This document shows positions 1-9,281 of a stretch of DNA of 44,064 nt, piece after piece. The DNA lies in contig CACXXT010000010.1 in the NCBI GenBank assembly GCA_902771725.1, positions 82,193 through 126,256 of the forward strand, in the 5' to 3' direction. Each line of letters begins with the position of its first letter. Within the stretch, counting starts at the first letter, position 1. This DNA comes from an uncultured Bacteroidales bacterium. GTDB taxonomy: Bacteria; Bacteroidota; Bacteroidia; Bacteroidales; Bacteroidaceae. Made by a program: the position numbers and the translations under genes. The notes under the pieces are model-generated. The model had not been told where the DNA came from. It worked only from the letters and a program-made list of their open reading frames with translations, and did no database searches.

Positions 1-3000
1 GATATAGGCATTGGTAGAAGCGATGAATGGCTGGTCAAAGTCATCTGTTGTTACTTTGTATCTGTTGTTTACCGAACCTACGGTTCCTGCGGCATAGATG
101 TCCTTTGTTACTTTACCGCCGAGCAAGGCGATGTGGGTGGTTCCATGTACATCACCTGTATTCGGAGTATTCGCGTCACCCAGACCACCGCCGTAGGCGT
201 AGGCACCGCTGAGGCTACCGTTGTACATATAGCCGCAGACATTAGCGCCTTCCTTGATGAGAACGTTGGTGTTGTATTTATAGGTGGCCAAATCGTTCTG
301 TAATCCATTGTTGGTATATCCACTGCCCAGCGAGAGGTCAATAGGTGTTGCAGACTCGGCATCAGCCAGCACCTTCCACGCATCCACCGACTTCTTGTTC
401 ATCACACGTCCTAACTGTCCACCGCCATAGACCTCATACAAGCGGGCACCATCATTGAGGTTGACTTCGGTATATTCCGTCCATGTGTCCTTACCATAAC
501 CAGCGCCGTACACCGTGGCAAAATACGCTTTCTCCTTGTTGTAATAGACTGGAGCATTGATGTTCACGTGGCTGTAGAGCGTGCGACGGCAGTTGTTGTT
601 ACCGCCATAGATACCGGTGCGATAGCCGCCTACGATGGCATCACTGCTGTTCCAGTTGACGTTAGACTCATATACGTCGCATCGATACTCATTATACAAA
701 CCATAGGCACCTCCGAAGATGGCTTCAGCACGGAAGGTAGAGCCCTCGGGCACATTGACTTCTGTACGACGGGTGACACCTTCCTGATAGCTGCCGCCAT
801 AGACCGCCTTGAAATGTCCGCTCAGCAGGTCGATGATGGCTGATGCCTTGTGTGCAGTGGCAGGATTGTCTGCAGTGGCTTTTGCCACGCCCATTCCCAC
901 ACCGCCGTTCTCGCCGGCACCGAAGATCTCCGTACCCTGATAGGTGGTCATGGTCTGTGGCACGTCAACAAGGATATAGCTACGGTTCTGCATGAGGTTC
1001 TCCTCCTCTTCGCCGAGGTAGCCCTCTCCGGCACCATAGATGTGCTCAACGGTATTGAGCGAGTTGTTGGAATCGATAGGACGGAAGTTGATGAAGGCAT
1101 TATCCAGGAAAGGCTTGGAATACCCCGTCTTTGCATGACCCGCTTCATCGAAGAACTCTCTGAAGTGAGTATCATTCTTATAGTCGTAGACGCCGTATGC
1201 TCCACCGAAGATCTTCTCCACGCGCCCCTGTACATATTCTATATATGCTGAGGCATTGAGCATATCGGCATTTGACACCTTGTTGCGAACGGCATCGTTG
1301 CGCAGACGGCTGTCGAAGTTAGCAGTCCCCAGGATTTGTCCTCCTAAGTCATTGCCACCATAGACATAGTCGCGGATGTAGGGGAAGCCGTTGGTACCAA
1401 TATAAGTCTCGGTATGTCCGAGGATATTGGCATTACAGGAACCGGCAAAGGTATTGAAGACACGTCCGTTGCCTAAGTTGATGACGCAGTTACCGGCTAC
1501 AGGACCTAAGAATCCACCGCCATATATGAACTCGCACTCTGCCATGTCCTCTGTCATGTTCTGGGACTTGGCAACACCGGCAACGGGGCCATTGAGGTTT
1601 ACACGAGTGCTGTATTTCTCATTGTAGGAGTATTCTAGTTTTCCCGTAGTTTCATTGTATAGATCAGCCTGGCCGATGGCACCTTCCTCGCTACCGCCGA
1701 AGATCTGGAAGACGTAGCCGCGATTCAGGTTGATGGTGGTGCTGCCCCAAATCTCTGTATTCACGCCCTTGCCGCCTCCGAACACGTTCAGCGCAGAGCC
1801 CAGCACGTCCATACCCTGTTCATCGAGGATGACGCCCGTGTTTCGCTTGGTAATCTTAAATTCATCGTTCCCATAGAGTTTCCCCTCTCCTTGTTCATCC
1901 CCTTCCACCTCGTCGAATACGATATCCCGGTCAACAATCGAGGCTCCGATATTGATGATGACATTGCCATTCACAATACCACTATTATAACAGCCTCCAT
2001 AGATATTTCCGCCCTTCAGTCGGCGGTCGAGATCGGCATCGATACTTGTGACAGGACTCTCCGGTGAAGCGCCAGAAGTAACAGGAGCTACGTTTGCGCC
2101 TGTTGCAGCGCTGATGGTATTCCACTCCAGTGCTGTATGTCCGGTGTTCCATCGCTTGGGCTGAATCTTCAGGCCGTTGAAATTTAATTCCAACTTGTTG
2201 CCATCGCCATCAGGAGCACCTGTGAGGCCACCCTTGAAGAGGGCATTATAGGCTGTGGGGGTAACAAAGGCATTGTTACAGCCACCCACCACCTTGTTAT
2301 AGATAACGACCTTCTGTGCAAACTCAATGGCTGTCTTACCGGCACTCGTCATACTTCCCACGTTACCACCGCAGTAGAACGAGCCGAACATCGTTGAATA
2401 AGGTACATACACGCTGTTATCATCGAAGACGACACGCGGCATCAGACTCATGGCGACTCCGTCCATATAGGCGGCAAACTGATTCTCATCGGTGAGATCC
2501 ATGGAATTGAACTTGGTGCCGTCGCTCGTAATGTCCTTTCTCTTAAAGGTGCGCAACACACCCTCCATCGTTTCATTTCCTTTCTCATCATAATTAATCA
2601 TGTTCTGGCCATCATTACCCAAGAACACGTTGTCGGCAATGACATAAGAACCGATTTTCAGTTCCACTATGGGCTTCGCCTTCACGGTCTTCAGTGTAGC
2701 ACTGTTACCTCCGCAATAGATAGCACCACCGATGACGGTAGGATGTTCTGCATCTGTTCCCGCCACACGGATAGAAACCTGTTCGGCGTTGGGGCGGAAG
2801 TCGTTAAGGGCTTCTGCAGAAGTCTTTCCTGTAGGAACGGAATAGTAGAGGTCGCCATAGACATCATGGCCTTTCAAATCGGGATTGTCAGTATAGGGAT
2901 ATGAGCCGTTACCGCCGCCATAGACATCACCACGGATATTCGCATGGATACCGACGGCATTACCGCCATAGACACGTCCTGTGATATCATTACCGCCATA

Positions 3001-4140
3001 GACATTGGCAACGTCGCCGCCATCGATGACGACACGAGCCGACATTCCTGAGGGGAAGTTATAGTTGGAGGTTCCCTCAGGTAATTGGATGTCGTTGGAA
3101 AGAGCATCCTGGTAAACTCCGCTTTCAAGCGAACCGGACAGCAACGGATGCACATCGGCCATTCGACAACCGCCATAAACGTTGTCTACAATGATCGACG
3201 ACCCTGCTGAGATATCCAGCAACAGGCCTTCCTTGCAGGTCATGGCACCCTGATTACCGCCACTATAGAGGTTCCTGATTTTCCCCGCCTTGAGGTTCCA
3301 CTTCGGTCGTATGGCCATCTCTGCCTTGTTGTTGCCTCCAAACAGGCGCCCGATTTGGAAAGCGTCACTGCTGGGGTATGAGAAACCGGTGTTGATGCCC
3401 ATGTCTTGAGTAAAGCGCGTTTCTGTCAGCAGTTCACCGTCTGCGCCAGCCTTAGGATTCGTGGCATCTTTTATGCTGTTGACCACCTTGCTGGGGTTGT
3501 CCACATGGATGACAACGTCTTCCGTTGCCGTAGCGTTGTTGCCGCCGCCATACGCATAGACAATAGAGGCGCCACAAATCTCAAGATAGGATTTCCCTAT
3601 CTTCGGCTTGGTTTTGCCTTTATAGGGACTGTCCTCAGAGGTATAGTCGTATTCGCCGTTACCTCCTCCGAACACCTGTCCGATATAAATCTTCTTTGCG
3701 CCCTCAGCCTCAGACGTGACGGCATTGTCGCCCTCGCCCGTCGTGACGGTCTTGGTAGAGGTGCGCACAAAGGTGTTCCAGGTATTGTCGATGTTGTTCT
3801 TACCTGCTGCTGTACCTACTGCTGTCAGCTCAGCGGGTATTGTTATTGAGGTGCCGATGGTTCCGGCAATGTCGTTGCCGCCAAAGAGCTTGTCGACAAT
3901 GATGTAGTTCGAGGCATGTTCTCCGTCAATGTGTACGAACGTGCTGCCGCCCACATTGGCCTGACGGGCACCTCCATAGACCTGATGGATATCACCTTCA
4001 TAGACTAACACCTCTGTCTTACCACCCAGGTTACCGGCATTACCTCCGCCATAGACGTTGCCGGCAATGGTAATCTGCGCCTGGGCTGTCATCGTGCCCA
4101 GGAGCATCAGTAAACATATTATGGTCTCTCTAAGTTTCAA
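1..4140 (-). CDS. Giant Y/F-G-G-G repeat surface protein, Mfa5 position (5' part, runs off window)
   Basis: This frame is open from 4140 to the window edge (1380 codons, no stop met at the places I translated: around 4050, 3090, 2010, 1050, 330 and 20). No upstream ATG is in frame. The best start is TTG at 4140-4138, just after an in-frame TAG, giving signal peptide MKLRETIICLLMLLGTMTAQ with cleavage after A-Q-A. The mature protein begins QITIAGNVYGGGNAGN and consists of repeats with a V/I-Y/F-G-G-G/N turn followed by short beta-prone strands, as expected for a right-handed beta-helix. It is colinear with the 4072-aa protein at 24581-36799: shared blocks include VYGGARQANVGG against VFGGARMANVGG, EGVTRRTEVNVPEGST against EGVTRRTVVNVPAGST, and CDVYESNVN. 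It lies 31 bp after the Mfa4-like gene, so it is probably the last gene of the operon. A T9SS sorting domain at the unseen C-terminus is expected by analogy only. Confidence 0.88.
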   Translation of the reverse strand, partial: MKLRETIICLLMLLGTMTAQAQITIAGNVYGGGNAGNLGGKTEVLVYEGDIHQVYGGARQANVGGSTFVHIDGEHASNYIIVDKLFGGNDIAGTIGTSITIPAELTAVGTAAGKNNIDNTWNTFVRTSTKTVTTGEGDNAVTSEAEGAKKIYIGQVFGGGNGEYDYTSEDSPYKGKTKPKIGKSYLEICGASIVYAYGGGNNATATEDVVIHVDNPSKVVNSIKDATNPKAGADGELLTETRFTQDMGINTGFSYPSSDAFQIGRLFGGNNKAEMAIRPKWNLKAGKIRNLYSGGNQGAMTCKEGLLLDISAGSSIIVDNVYGGCRMADVHPLLSGSLESGVYQDALSNDIQLPEGTSNYNFPSGMSARVVIDGGDVANVYGGNDITGRVYGGNAVGIHANIRGDVYGGGNGSYPYTDNPDLKGHDVYGDLYYSVPTGKTSAEALNDFRPNAEQVSIRVAGTDAEHPTVIGGAIYCGGNSATLKTVKAKPIVELKIGSYVIADNVFLGNDGQNMINYDEKGNETMEGVLRTFKRKDITSDGTKFNSMDLTDENQFAAYMDGVAMSLMPRVVFDDNSVYVPYSTMFGSFYCGGNVGSMTSAGKTAIEFAQKVVIYNKVVGGCNNAFVTPTAYNALFKGGLTGAPDGDGNKLELNFNGLKIQPKRWNTGHTALEWNTISAATGANVAPVTSGASPESPVTSIDADLDRRLKGGNIYGGCYNSGIVNGNVIINIGASIVDRDIVFDEVEGDEQGEGKLYGNDEFKITKRNTGVILDEQGMDVLGSALNVFGGGKGVNTEIWGSTTINLNRGYVFQIFGGSEEGAIGQADLYNETTGKLEYSYNEKYSTRVNLNGPVAGVAKSQNMTEDMAECEFIYGGGFLGPVAGNCVINLGNGRVFNTFAGSCNANILGHTETYIGTNGFPYIRDYVYGGNDLGGQILGTANFDSRLRNDAVRNKVSNADMLNASAYIEYVQGRVEKIFGGAYGVYDYKNDTHFREFFDEAGHAKTGYSKPFLDNAFINFRPIDSNNSLNTVEHIYGAGEGYLGEEEENLMQNRSYILVDVPQTMTTYQGTEIFGAGENGGVGMGVAKATADNPATAHKASAIIDLLSGHFKAVYGGSYQEGVTRRTEVNVPEGSTFRAEAIFGGAYGLYNEYRCDVYESNVNWNSSDAIVGGYRTGIYGGNNNCRRTLYSHVNINAPVYYNKEKAYFATVYGAGYGKDTWTEYTEVNLNDGARLYEVYGGGQLGRVMNKKSVDAWKVLADAESATPIDLSLGSGYTNNGLQNDLATYKYNTNVLIKEGANVCGYMYNGSLSGAYAYGGGLGDANTPNTGDVHGTTHIALLGGKVTKDIYAAGTVGSVNNRYKVTTDDFDQPFIASTNAYI

Positions 4141-4171
4141 TTTCTAAACTGTAACCAATTATCTTTAACCA

Positions 4172-5170
4172 TTAATTTCTAACGACCACGATAGGTGGAT
4201 CGTTCAGCGACAGATCGTAGAGGTACGAAGGGTCGATATTGATCTGGAGTGTACGTTCTTCTCCACGTTCCAGCTCAGCCAACGGATATGCCAGTGCGTT
4301 TGTGGCAGTCCGCTCGGCAATCTTATTGCCTCGTTTGTCGTAGATATCGTATTCTATCACCAGGATGAGCTTGTTCAACAGGGTAGTGGCAGGAACGACG
4401 TAGCCGCTACACACGGTGGTGGAGGTCGTCGTCAGTGTGAGTTCCTGGTCTCTGATGGTCAGCTCGCGTGTTTCCGTGCCAGGCGTGCTATTGTATGTCA
4501 CGCCACTGATGCCGACACCCTGGGTGAGGGTGACATCCACATTATAATGACTGATGTTCGCCACCTGCAGTTTCATGTTTTTAATTTTGATGGTGCGCAC
4601 GGCATTATATTCTTCGCCCACCTTCATGCAGAAAATGATATGGCTGTACAGGTGATCGAGGAACAAATTGATATAGTTCTCGCGCTGACTGTCGTACTCG
4701 AAGCTGAAGGCTCCGCGCACGGCTGCCGTCTCGTCGTTCTCGTTTTCCGCCTGGCGCACACCCGTCACGATGCAATAGTCTTGCTCAGCCGTCGGGGGCA
4801 TCTGCTGGATATGGAGTTTGGCACCGTTCTCATTCCAGTCGGAAAGGCTGCTTCCGAAGTCTTCGTTGTCAGGCATATAACCATACAGCTGGTAAGTCCT
4901 CCTGCCGGACTTCAGCTTCAGTTGCGTCGTCCATGTTGAAGTTCCTGCGTATTTGAACAGCCCCTCTGTTGCCGTTGTCCCCTCTGTGAGGAAGAATCGG
5001 ATATCGCCGTAAGCCGGTTCATCCGTTAAGGCACGTGTAACACGAGCCAGCCAGAGAGCGGCGTCGGGCTCCTGCGCTCCAGGTTGCTGAGGCTCCTCCG
5101 CATTGTCTTGGGAGCAGGCTGCCAACAGCACGAGGACTGTCACCATGAGGATGTACAGTAGATGCTTCAT
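4172..5170 (-). CDS. Mfa4-like accessory fimbrial lipoprotein
   Basis: 332 aa from the ATG at 5170 (MKHLLYILMVTVLVLLAAC), chosen over an ATG seven codons upstream because it gives a compact lipoprotein signal with Cys19. The start lies one base after the stop of the upstream gene, so translation is probably coupled. A T-R pair at residues 45-46 sits where fimbrillins are cleaved by a trypsin-like protease before donor-strand assembly. The C-terminus (SYLYDLS, then a short beta-strand) resembles the end of the 424-aa lipoprotein at 36881-38155 (TFLYVLS). Both genes directly precede a giant Y/F-G-G-G gene. The order after Mfa1- and Mfa2-like genes and the length fit P. gingivalis Mfa4 (about 330 aa). 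Assignment as a tip-complex accessory is an inference from position and length, because sequence similarity to Mfa4 was not testable here. Confidence 0.8.
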   Translation of the reverse strand: MKHLLYILMVTVLVLLAACSQDNAEEPQQPGAQEPDAALWLARVTRALTDEPAYGDIRFFLTEGTTATEGLFKYAGTSTWTTQLKLKSGRRTYQLYGYMPDNEDFGSSLSDWNENGAKLHIQQMPPTAEQDYCIVTGVRQAENENDETAAVRGAFSFEYDSQRENYINLFLDHLYSHIIFCMKVGEEYNAVRTIKIKNMKLQVANISHYNVDVTLTQGVGISGVTYNSTPGTETRELTIRDQELTLTTTSTTVCSGYVVPATTLLNKLILVIEYDIYDKRGNKIAERTATNALAYPLAELERGEERTLQINIDPSYLYDLSLNDPPIVVVRN

Positions 5171-5171
5171 G

Positions 5172-6443
5172 TTACCAGTTATAGAATTCATAGTTCGTTT
5201 CTGTCGTCTTCCAGGGCGCTATATCGACGACTACGACATGCAGTCGTGCCTGTGCCTGATAAGCATAGACCGTCCAGATATGGTTTCGCGAGAAACCGCC
5301 TTCGTCCACCATCTTGAACGTGGCGGTCTGCTCCTCACCCGTCTCACCTATCTGGTATTTTATCTCGCCCTGCAGCTGCTTGTCGCTTTCCCGAAGGAAG
5401 TAAACGCGTTGCGTCAGGTTGCCAGCCTCTGCCGCTTCGTCCAGCATGTGCTCATAGGCTTGAGGCTCCAGTTCCTCGTGGCCCCAGGCGTAGATGACAG
5501 GCTGTTCGATGGAGGGCACATCGTTAATGGTCGCTGCCAGCAGTTCCGGTGTCGTGGTGTTGTAGCCGCTTGCCGTATTGATGTGGCAGGTTTGTCTATC
5601 GTAAGGAGCACCATCAGCCATGAAGAGGTATTGTTCTTCAGGTATCATCGTAGTATTCAGCTTGATACTCTTGACAATGAGAGCCTCGTTGCCGGTCTGA
5701 TTAGCAAAGGCAAAGCGCAGTTTCGAGACGGTGCGTATCAATGAGACACGAGCCATCTGCTCGCCGTCAGCTAATCGCAGCACAGGAGCAGTGCCTGCTA
5801 CGGGCTGGTCGCGGAGGACACCGCTCATGGGCAGTCCCAGGTCTTCAGGAACCGTCACCACGGGTGCGGTGAGACCGAAGGCGTCTTCTGAGCCATGGGC
5901 CAGCACGGCAGCCTCCAGTTCAGCGCGTGTCGTCTCGTGGTCGAGCGTCAGATGGCAGTTCCCTGCCTCTACATTGGCCAGCACATAGACATCCACATTC
6001 TCACGGGTCGCCTCATCCGTCTGTGCATATTTCTCGTCAATGGTCAGTTGTAGAATCTCATAGCCATCGGTCTTGTTCAGGGCCGACGTCTCTGTAGGTG
6101 AGTAATATCCGATGAGCTTATTCGACTCGTGTGTAAACACCCATATCTGCAGGGAATAGACCTTTGCCTCGTTGCCTATTGGATCTACGTCGTCGTCTGG
6201 ATAAGCACGGGTGGGCACGGCGGTTTTGGGAGCATGCACGTAGATGTACAGTTGTGTGGGTGTCTTGGCCTGCTCTCCGCCGGGGCCTTCTGTAGTCTGG
6301 TCATCATCAGATGATGAGCAAGCCGTCAGACACAGCAACAACAGCGGCAGCAGCAGCCACAGGGGCTTTCTCTCCCCCCCACGGGGGGAGCAGGGAGAGG
6401 GGCCGCTATTACGGGTGGTGGTATGTCTGTACGTTTGCTTCAT
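5172..6443 (-). CDS. Mfa3-like accessory fimbrial lipoprotein
   Basis: 423 aa. The only in-frame Met before the hydrophobic core is at 6443, so the N-region is unusually long. Residues about 14-25 (GPSPCSPRGGER) are encoded by a GC-rich palindromic repeat, followed by core KPLWLLLPLLLLCLTAC and lipobox Cys42. After an acidic, Gly-rich linker comes the first strand (QLYIYVHAPKTAVPTR), with the T-R pair at 78-79 typical of fimbrillin processing. Residues 95-110 (YSLQIWVFTHESNKLIGYY) resemble the fimbrillin N-terminal domain. The protein ends in Y-N-W, as does the 413-aa protein at 38162-39403. It is followed after one base by the Mfa4-like gene and then the giant gene. Order and length match Mfa3 of P. 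gingivalis (about 446 aa), a linker between shaft and tip. The family is well supported; the exact Mfa3 role is inferred. Confidence 0.82.
   Translation of the reverse strand: MKQTYRHTTTRNSGPSPCSPRGGERKPLWLLLPLLLLCLTACSSSDDDQTTEGPGGEQAKTPTQLYIYVHAPKTAVPTRAYPDDDVDPIGNEAKVYSLQIWVFTHESNKLIGYYSPTETSALNKTDGYEILQLTIDEKYAQTDEATRENVDVYVLANVEAGNCHLTLDHETTRAELEAAVLAHGSEDAFGLTAPVVTVPEDLGLPMSGVLRDQPVAGTAPVLRLADGEQMARVSLIRTVSKLRFAFANQTGNEALIVKSIKLNTTMIPEEQYLFMADGAPYDRQTCHINTASGYNTTTPELLAATINDVPSIEQPVIYAWGHEELEPQAYEHMLDEAAEAGNLTQRVYFLRESDKQLQGEIKYQIGETGEEQTATFKMVDEGGFSRNHIWTVYAYQAQARLHVVVVDIAPWKTTETNYEFYNW
6362..6404. repeat. GC-rich palindromic repeat inside a signal-peptide region
   Basis: The sequence contains CTCCCCCC-cac-GGGGGGAG (8-bp stem) followed by a purine-rich tail GCAGGGAGAGGGGCC. 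The same layout (CTCTCgCCCC, GGGGAGAG, then TAGGAGAGGGGCC) occurs at 36845-36878 in the same orientation. Here the element is read in frame as G-P-S-P-C-S-P-R-G-G-E-R in the N-region of the Mfa3-like protein. It looks like a dispersed REP-like element that landed between start codon and hydrophobic core without breaking the frame. Confidence 0.7.
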
Positions 6444-6455
6444 CGCTCTTTACAT

Positions 6456-6503
6456 CTTTAATTTTCTAATTTTCTAATTTTCTAATTCTCTAATTCTCTA
6501 ATT
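6456..6503. repeat. 8-bp tandem repeat (TTCTAATT)n upstream of the Mfa3-like gene
   Basis: Six 8-bp units, CTTTAATT, three TTCTAATT and two CTCTAATT, lie 12-60 bp upstream of the start at 6443, in an 84-bp AT-rich spacer after the second Mfa1-like gene. No promoter element is evident in the spacer. Changes in unit number would alter the distance between neighbouring genes but not a reading frame. Confidence 0.75.
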
Positions 6504-6527
6504 TTATATTTTTTAATTTTTTAATTC

Positions 6528-8243
6528 TCAAAACAAGACCTCTTCGGGTGTCGTGGCCACCCATTTCGGCGTCAGTTCGATGCCCAGCTCCAGTCTTGGC
6601 GACAAGAGGTTGGGCACTACGTTATAGGCTTTCTCCAAACCTTTAACCTTGATGTTCAGTGTGGTCGTGTAGTCCTGTGTGAACACACGGTCACGGATTT
6701 CCGTACGCGAGTCTTCCTTGAACTGTTCAGGGTCAATCTCGCCTACGAGATAGAATTTTGTTCCTTTCTGTACGATGCCGCCCAGTCCCTTGAAATCCGT
6801 GCCGCTGTCGTTCGTGAGTTCCAGGGCCACAGGCACTTTCTTCTTGTCATAGCTCTGCAGCACCAGAGTGTTGATGGGCTCTGTAGCGTCGGCCGAGGTG
6901 CTCAGATAGAGGGTAGGCAATTGATTATCATAGATAAACTTCATGTCTGCCTCCGAATAGATGGGGTAGGCTGTTGTGGGTGTAAAGTCGAAGCCCACAG
7001 GCAGCTGTCCGCCGATGAGGACACCCGTCAGGGGGAAACTTGCATTCCCAACCGGAATGTCTTTTCCTGCAGCATCTTTCAGGCTTGAAGTGTCTGTTTT
7101 CTTGAGGATGATCTTTACATGTGCCACGCCGTATTGCAGGGGTTCCTTGATGGCTACGGCCGTGGTGCTGGTACTGACCACCCCGTTGGCATATTCATAG
7201 CTTGCTAAGATGTCAGTCCATTCGCGGTTGGTATATTGCTCCTTCCGCTTGTCGATGGATGAGGTGCGGATACGGCTGTTGCCGTAGTAGTAGAGTTCAG
7301 CTGGATAGGCATAGCGGCCAATGCCGTTGATGTCTGCCAGTGTGGTGGTGTTGACCTGTGGCTCAAAGGCTGTTCCGGTCCAGCGGATGACGGCGGCGCC
7401 ATCAGGCAAACCGATGGAACCGGGGAAGCCGTCCCAATCGGTGTTGTAAGTGTTAATGGCTGTAATAATCGCTGTGCGGATGGCATCGTCGGTGCCTGTC
7501 AGCGTCTGGCTTTCCAAGGCCGACTTCAGGGTCTGTGTATAGACTTTGATATTGGTTGCTGAGCCAGCCAGCGGTTCGCCGCCGGCGTCCTCCTCGGCCT
7601 CTGTCTTATTGAGAAAGTTCAGGTACATCACGCCCAGCGTGGCATTCGTGGTTGCTTTCCATGGCACGTCGTTGCCTTCAGCGTTGGCGATGGACGTCAT
7701 ATAGTTGGCCAGGGCCGTGGCTGTCGGATCGATGTCAGTGGCAATCGTCTCCAGGGAGAACCGGATGTTCTGGGGCGCCATGTCCAGAGGGAAGGTCTCC
7801 ACCAGCGAGCCATTGATATGTTTATCGCTGGAAGCCTGTGGGGCACGGCCATAGCACAGGAAGGCATTGACACCGGACATCAGCGTGCAGTTCTCATAAT
7901 AATAGTACTGTCTGGCGGGAACGGGCTTTTCTCCGTTGCCATACACCTGGAAGGCTTTCGGCAGATCGTCGGCGGTCACCTGCTCGGCTTCGCCAATGGC
8001 AAAGGGTACGATATGCTGCATCTCGATGCCCCGATACGCCTGTACGTCTTCCTGAACCATAGCAGCACTCATGCGTGTCGTAGGACGTGCCTCCTTGGAT
8101 ACAGTAAAAGCGATGTCGGCCACCACAGGGGCGTCGGATTCCGACTCTTGTGGCAGTTTGTCGTCTATACATCCTGTCACCAAGAAGATGACTAAGATAA
8201 GACTCACGCGCGCGAACATTATTATATTATAATGGCGTTTCAT
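6528..8243 (-). CDS. Mfa1/FimA-type fimbrillin lipoprotein (second, accessory pilin)
   Basis: 571 aa from the ATG at 8243 (MKRHYNIIMFARVSLILVIF), lipobox V-T-G-C with Cys25. An ATG five codons upstream is also possible. The gene overlaps the end of the Mfa2-like gene by 17 bp, which indicates co-translation. The first mature strand, VADIAFTVSK, is followed by a T-R pair at residues 56-57, the usual fimbrillin processing site. Its layout repeats that of the 701-aa pilin: an early G-I-E/D segment, a FLCYGRA block against LFYGKA, a block around YYYGNSRIRTS against YYCNSGVRTS, and a C-terminal TQDYTTTLNIKVKGLEKAYNVVPNL block against VQDYMTTANFKLD...LQNAYVTIPDL, typical of the fimbrillin C-terminal domain. 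It is thus a paralogue of the 701-aa pilin, and could be an alternative shaft subunit or an adaptor between shaft and tip. Confidence 0.88.
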   Translation of the reverse strand: MKRHYNIIMFARVSLILVIFLVTGCIDDKLPQESESDAPVVADIAFTVSKEARPTTRMSAAMVQEDVQAYRGIEMQHIVPFAIGEAEQVTADDLPKAFQVYGNGEKPVPARQYYYYENCTLMSGVNAFLCYGRAPQASSDKHINGSLVETFPLDMAPQNIRFSLETIATDIDPTATALANYMTSIANAEGNDVPWKATTNATLGVMYLNFLNKTEAEEDAGGEPLAGSATNIKVYTQTLKSALESQTLTGTDDAIRTAIITAINTYNTDWDGFPGSIGLPDGAAVIRWTGTAFEPQVNTTTLADINGIGRYAYPAELYYYGNSRIRTSSIDKRKEQYTNREWTDILASYEYANGVVSTSTTAVAIKEPLQYGVAHVKIILKKTDTSSLKDAAGKDIPVGNASFPLTGVLIGGQLPVGFDFTPTTAYPIYSEADMKFIYDNQLPTLYLSTSADATEPINTLVLQSYDKKKVPVALELTNDSGTDFKGLGGIVQKGTKFYLVGEIDPEQFKEDSRTEIRDRVFTQDYTTTLNIKVKGLEKAYNVVPNLLSPRLELGIELTPKWVATTPEEVLF

Positions 8244-9267
8244 ACTTTCCGGCATCATTCCAGTTCAGCGTAACGCTGACACCCACCGTGCTGTTATAGG
8301 GTCTCACGGCGCCTTCGTCGTCGAGTTCACCCTTAATGATTTTCAAGTCTCCCGCCTTCAGCGGTTCGTCGATGTCCAAGATGGTCTCTGTGATCGTGCC
8401 GTCGGTCTTCGTCAGATACACCTTGAACTGCCAGAGTGAAGCATCACCCTGCGCCCGAGTCTTCACCGATGCCGGCATCGCATCCCGCGACGGGAAGTTC
8501 ACAGAACAGAAGCATAGCAACTTGCTGTCTGTCGCTACCCGTTCCGCGATGACGAGTGGAGGGGTTTCTGAATAGACATACGTGCTGTCGCGAACGTAGA
8601 AGGCATCGGCAAAGCCCGTGGTATAGACCTTGATGTCGCTAAATGCATGCCCCTTGGTGTCGAGCACCAGAGTGGCAGCGCTGTTGGCCATATACAGGTG
8701 CACGTTGAACGTCTGGTCAACGCCCGACAGCACCTCCATGGGCTGACGTGCGGTGAAGAGTCCTGTGGTGTGTGAGGTCAGGATCTCTTTTCCGTCTGTC
8801 AGCTGACCATCCGCCTGTTGAAGCACAGAAGAAGGACTGTACTCGTCATTCGTCAGGCTTACCACGTTATTATATGCAATGTTGGCTATGGCCAGGTGCA
8901 TGTATTTGCGCATGGGCAGCGTCAGGGTATAGCTCGACTGGTTGGCATCCATGATGTGCTGGTCGTGCTGCAGGCGTCCCAGATTGCCTTCGGTGTCGTA
9001 GAACGACAGGTCCACGTCGTGGGCAAAGTCCGTGAAGATATCTTTCAGATGCATAGTCAGCGCATTGGCCACGCTGACTTCCGTCATCGTGGTCAGCTGC
9101 GTCTTCAGCTCCGTGGTCATATTCGTCACCAATCGCAACTGATAGTTCAGCTCGTAGGTGTTACCGCAGTCTGACAGGTCATCATCAATCGTGGAGCATC
9201 CTGCCGCCAGCCAGAAGGCTGGCAGCAGGAGTCCCACTTTGATGAAAGAGTATCTTCTGGACTTCAC
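8227..9267 (-). CDS. Mfa2/FimB-family fimbrial anchor lipoprotein
   Basis: 346 aa. The start is GTG at 9267 (MKSRRYSFIKVGLLLPAFWL), giving a basic N-region, hydrophobic core and lipobox A-A-G-C with Cys24. Directly after it comes STIDDDLSDCG, the acidic segment with a second Cys that marks the FimB/Mfa2 family. This is followed by a long first strand (YELNYQLRLVTNMT). In this family the lipidated protein stays in the outer membrane and anchors the fimbria and limits its length. It lies 14 bp after the 701-aa Mfa1-like gene and overlaps the next pilin gene, the order expected of an mfa/fim operon. I see no sign of truncation. Confidence 0.9.
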   Translation of the reverse strand: MKSRRYSFIKVGLLLPAFWLAAGCSTIDDDLSDCGNTYELNYQLRLVTNMTTELKTQLTTMTEVSVANALTMHLKDIFTDFAHDVDLSFYDTEGNLGRLQHDQHIMDANQSSYTLTLPMRKYMHLAIANIAYNNVVSLTNDEYSPSSVLQQADGQLTDGKEILTSHTTGLFTARQPMEVLSGVDQTFNVHLYMANSAATLVLDTKGHAFSDIKVYTTGFADAFYVRDSTYVYSETPPLVIAERVATDSKLLCFCSVNFPSRDAMPASVKTRAQGDASLWQFKVYLTKTDGTITETILDIDEPLKAGDLKIIKGELDDEGAVRPYNSTVGVSVTLNWNDAGKYETPL

Positions 9268-9281
9268 TTGACAGAAGGGGA

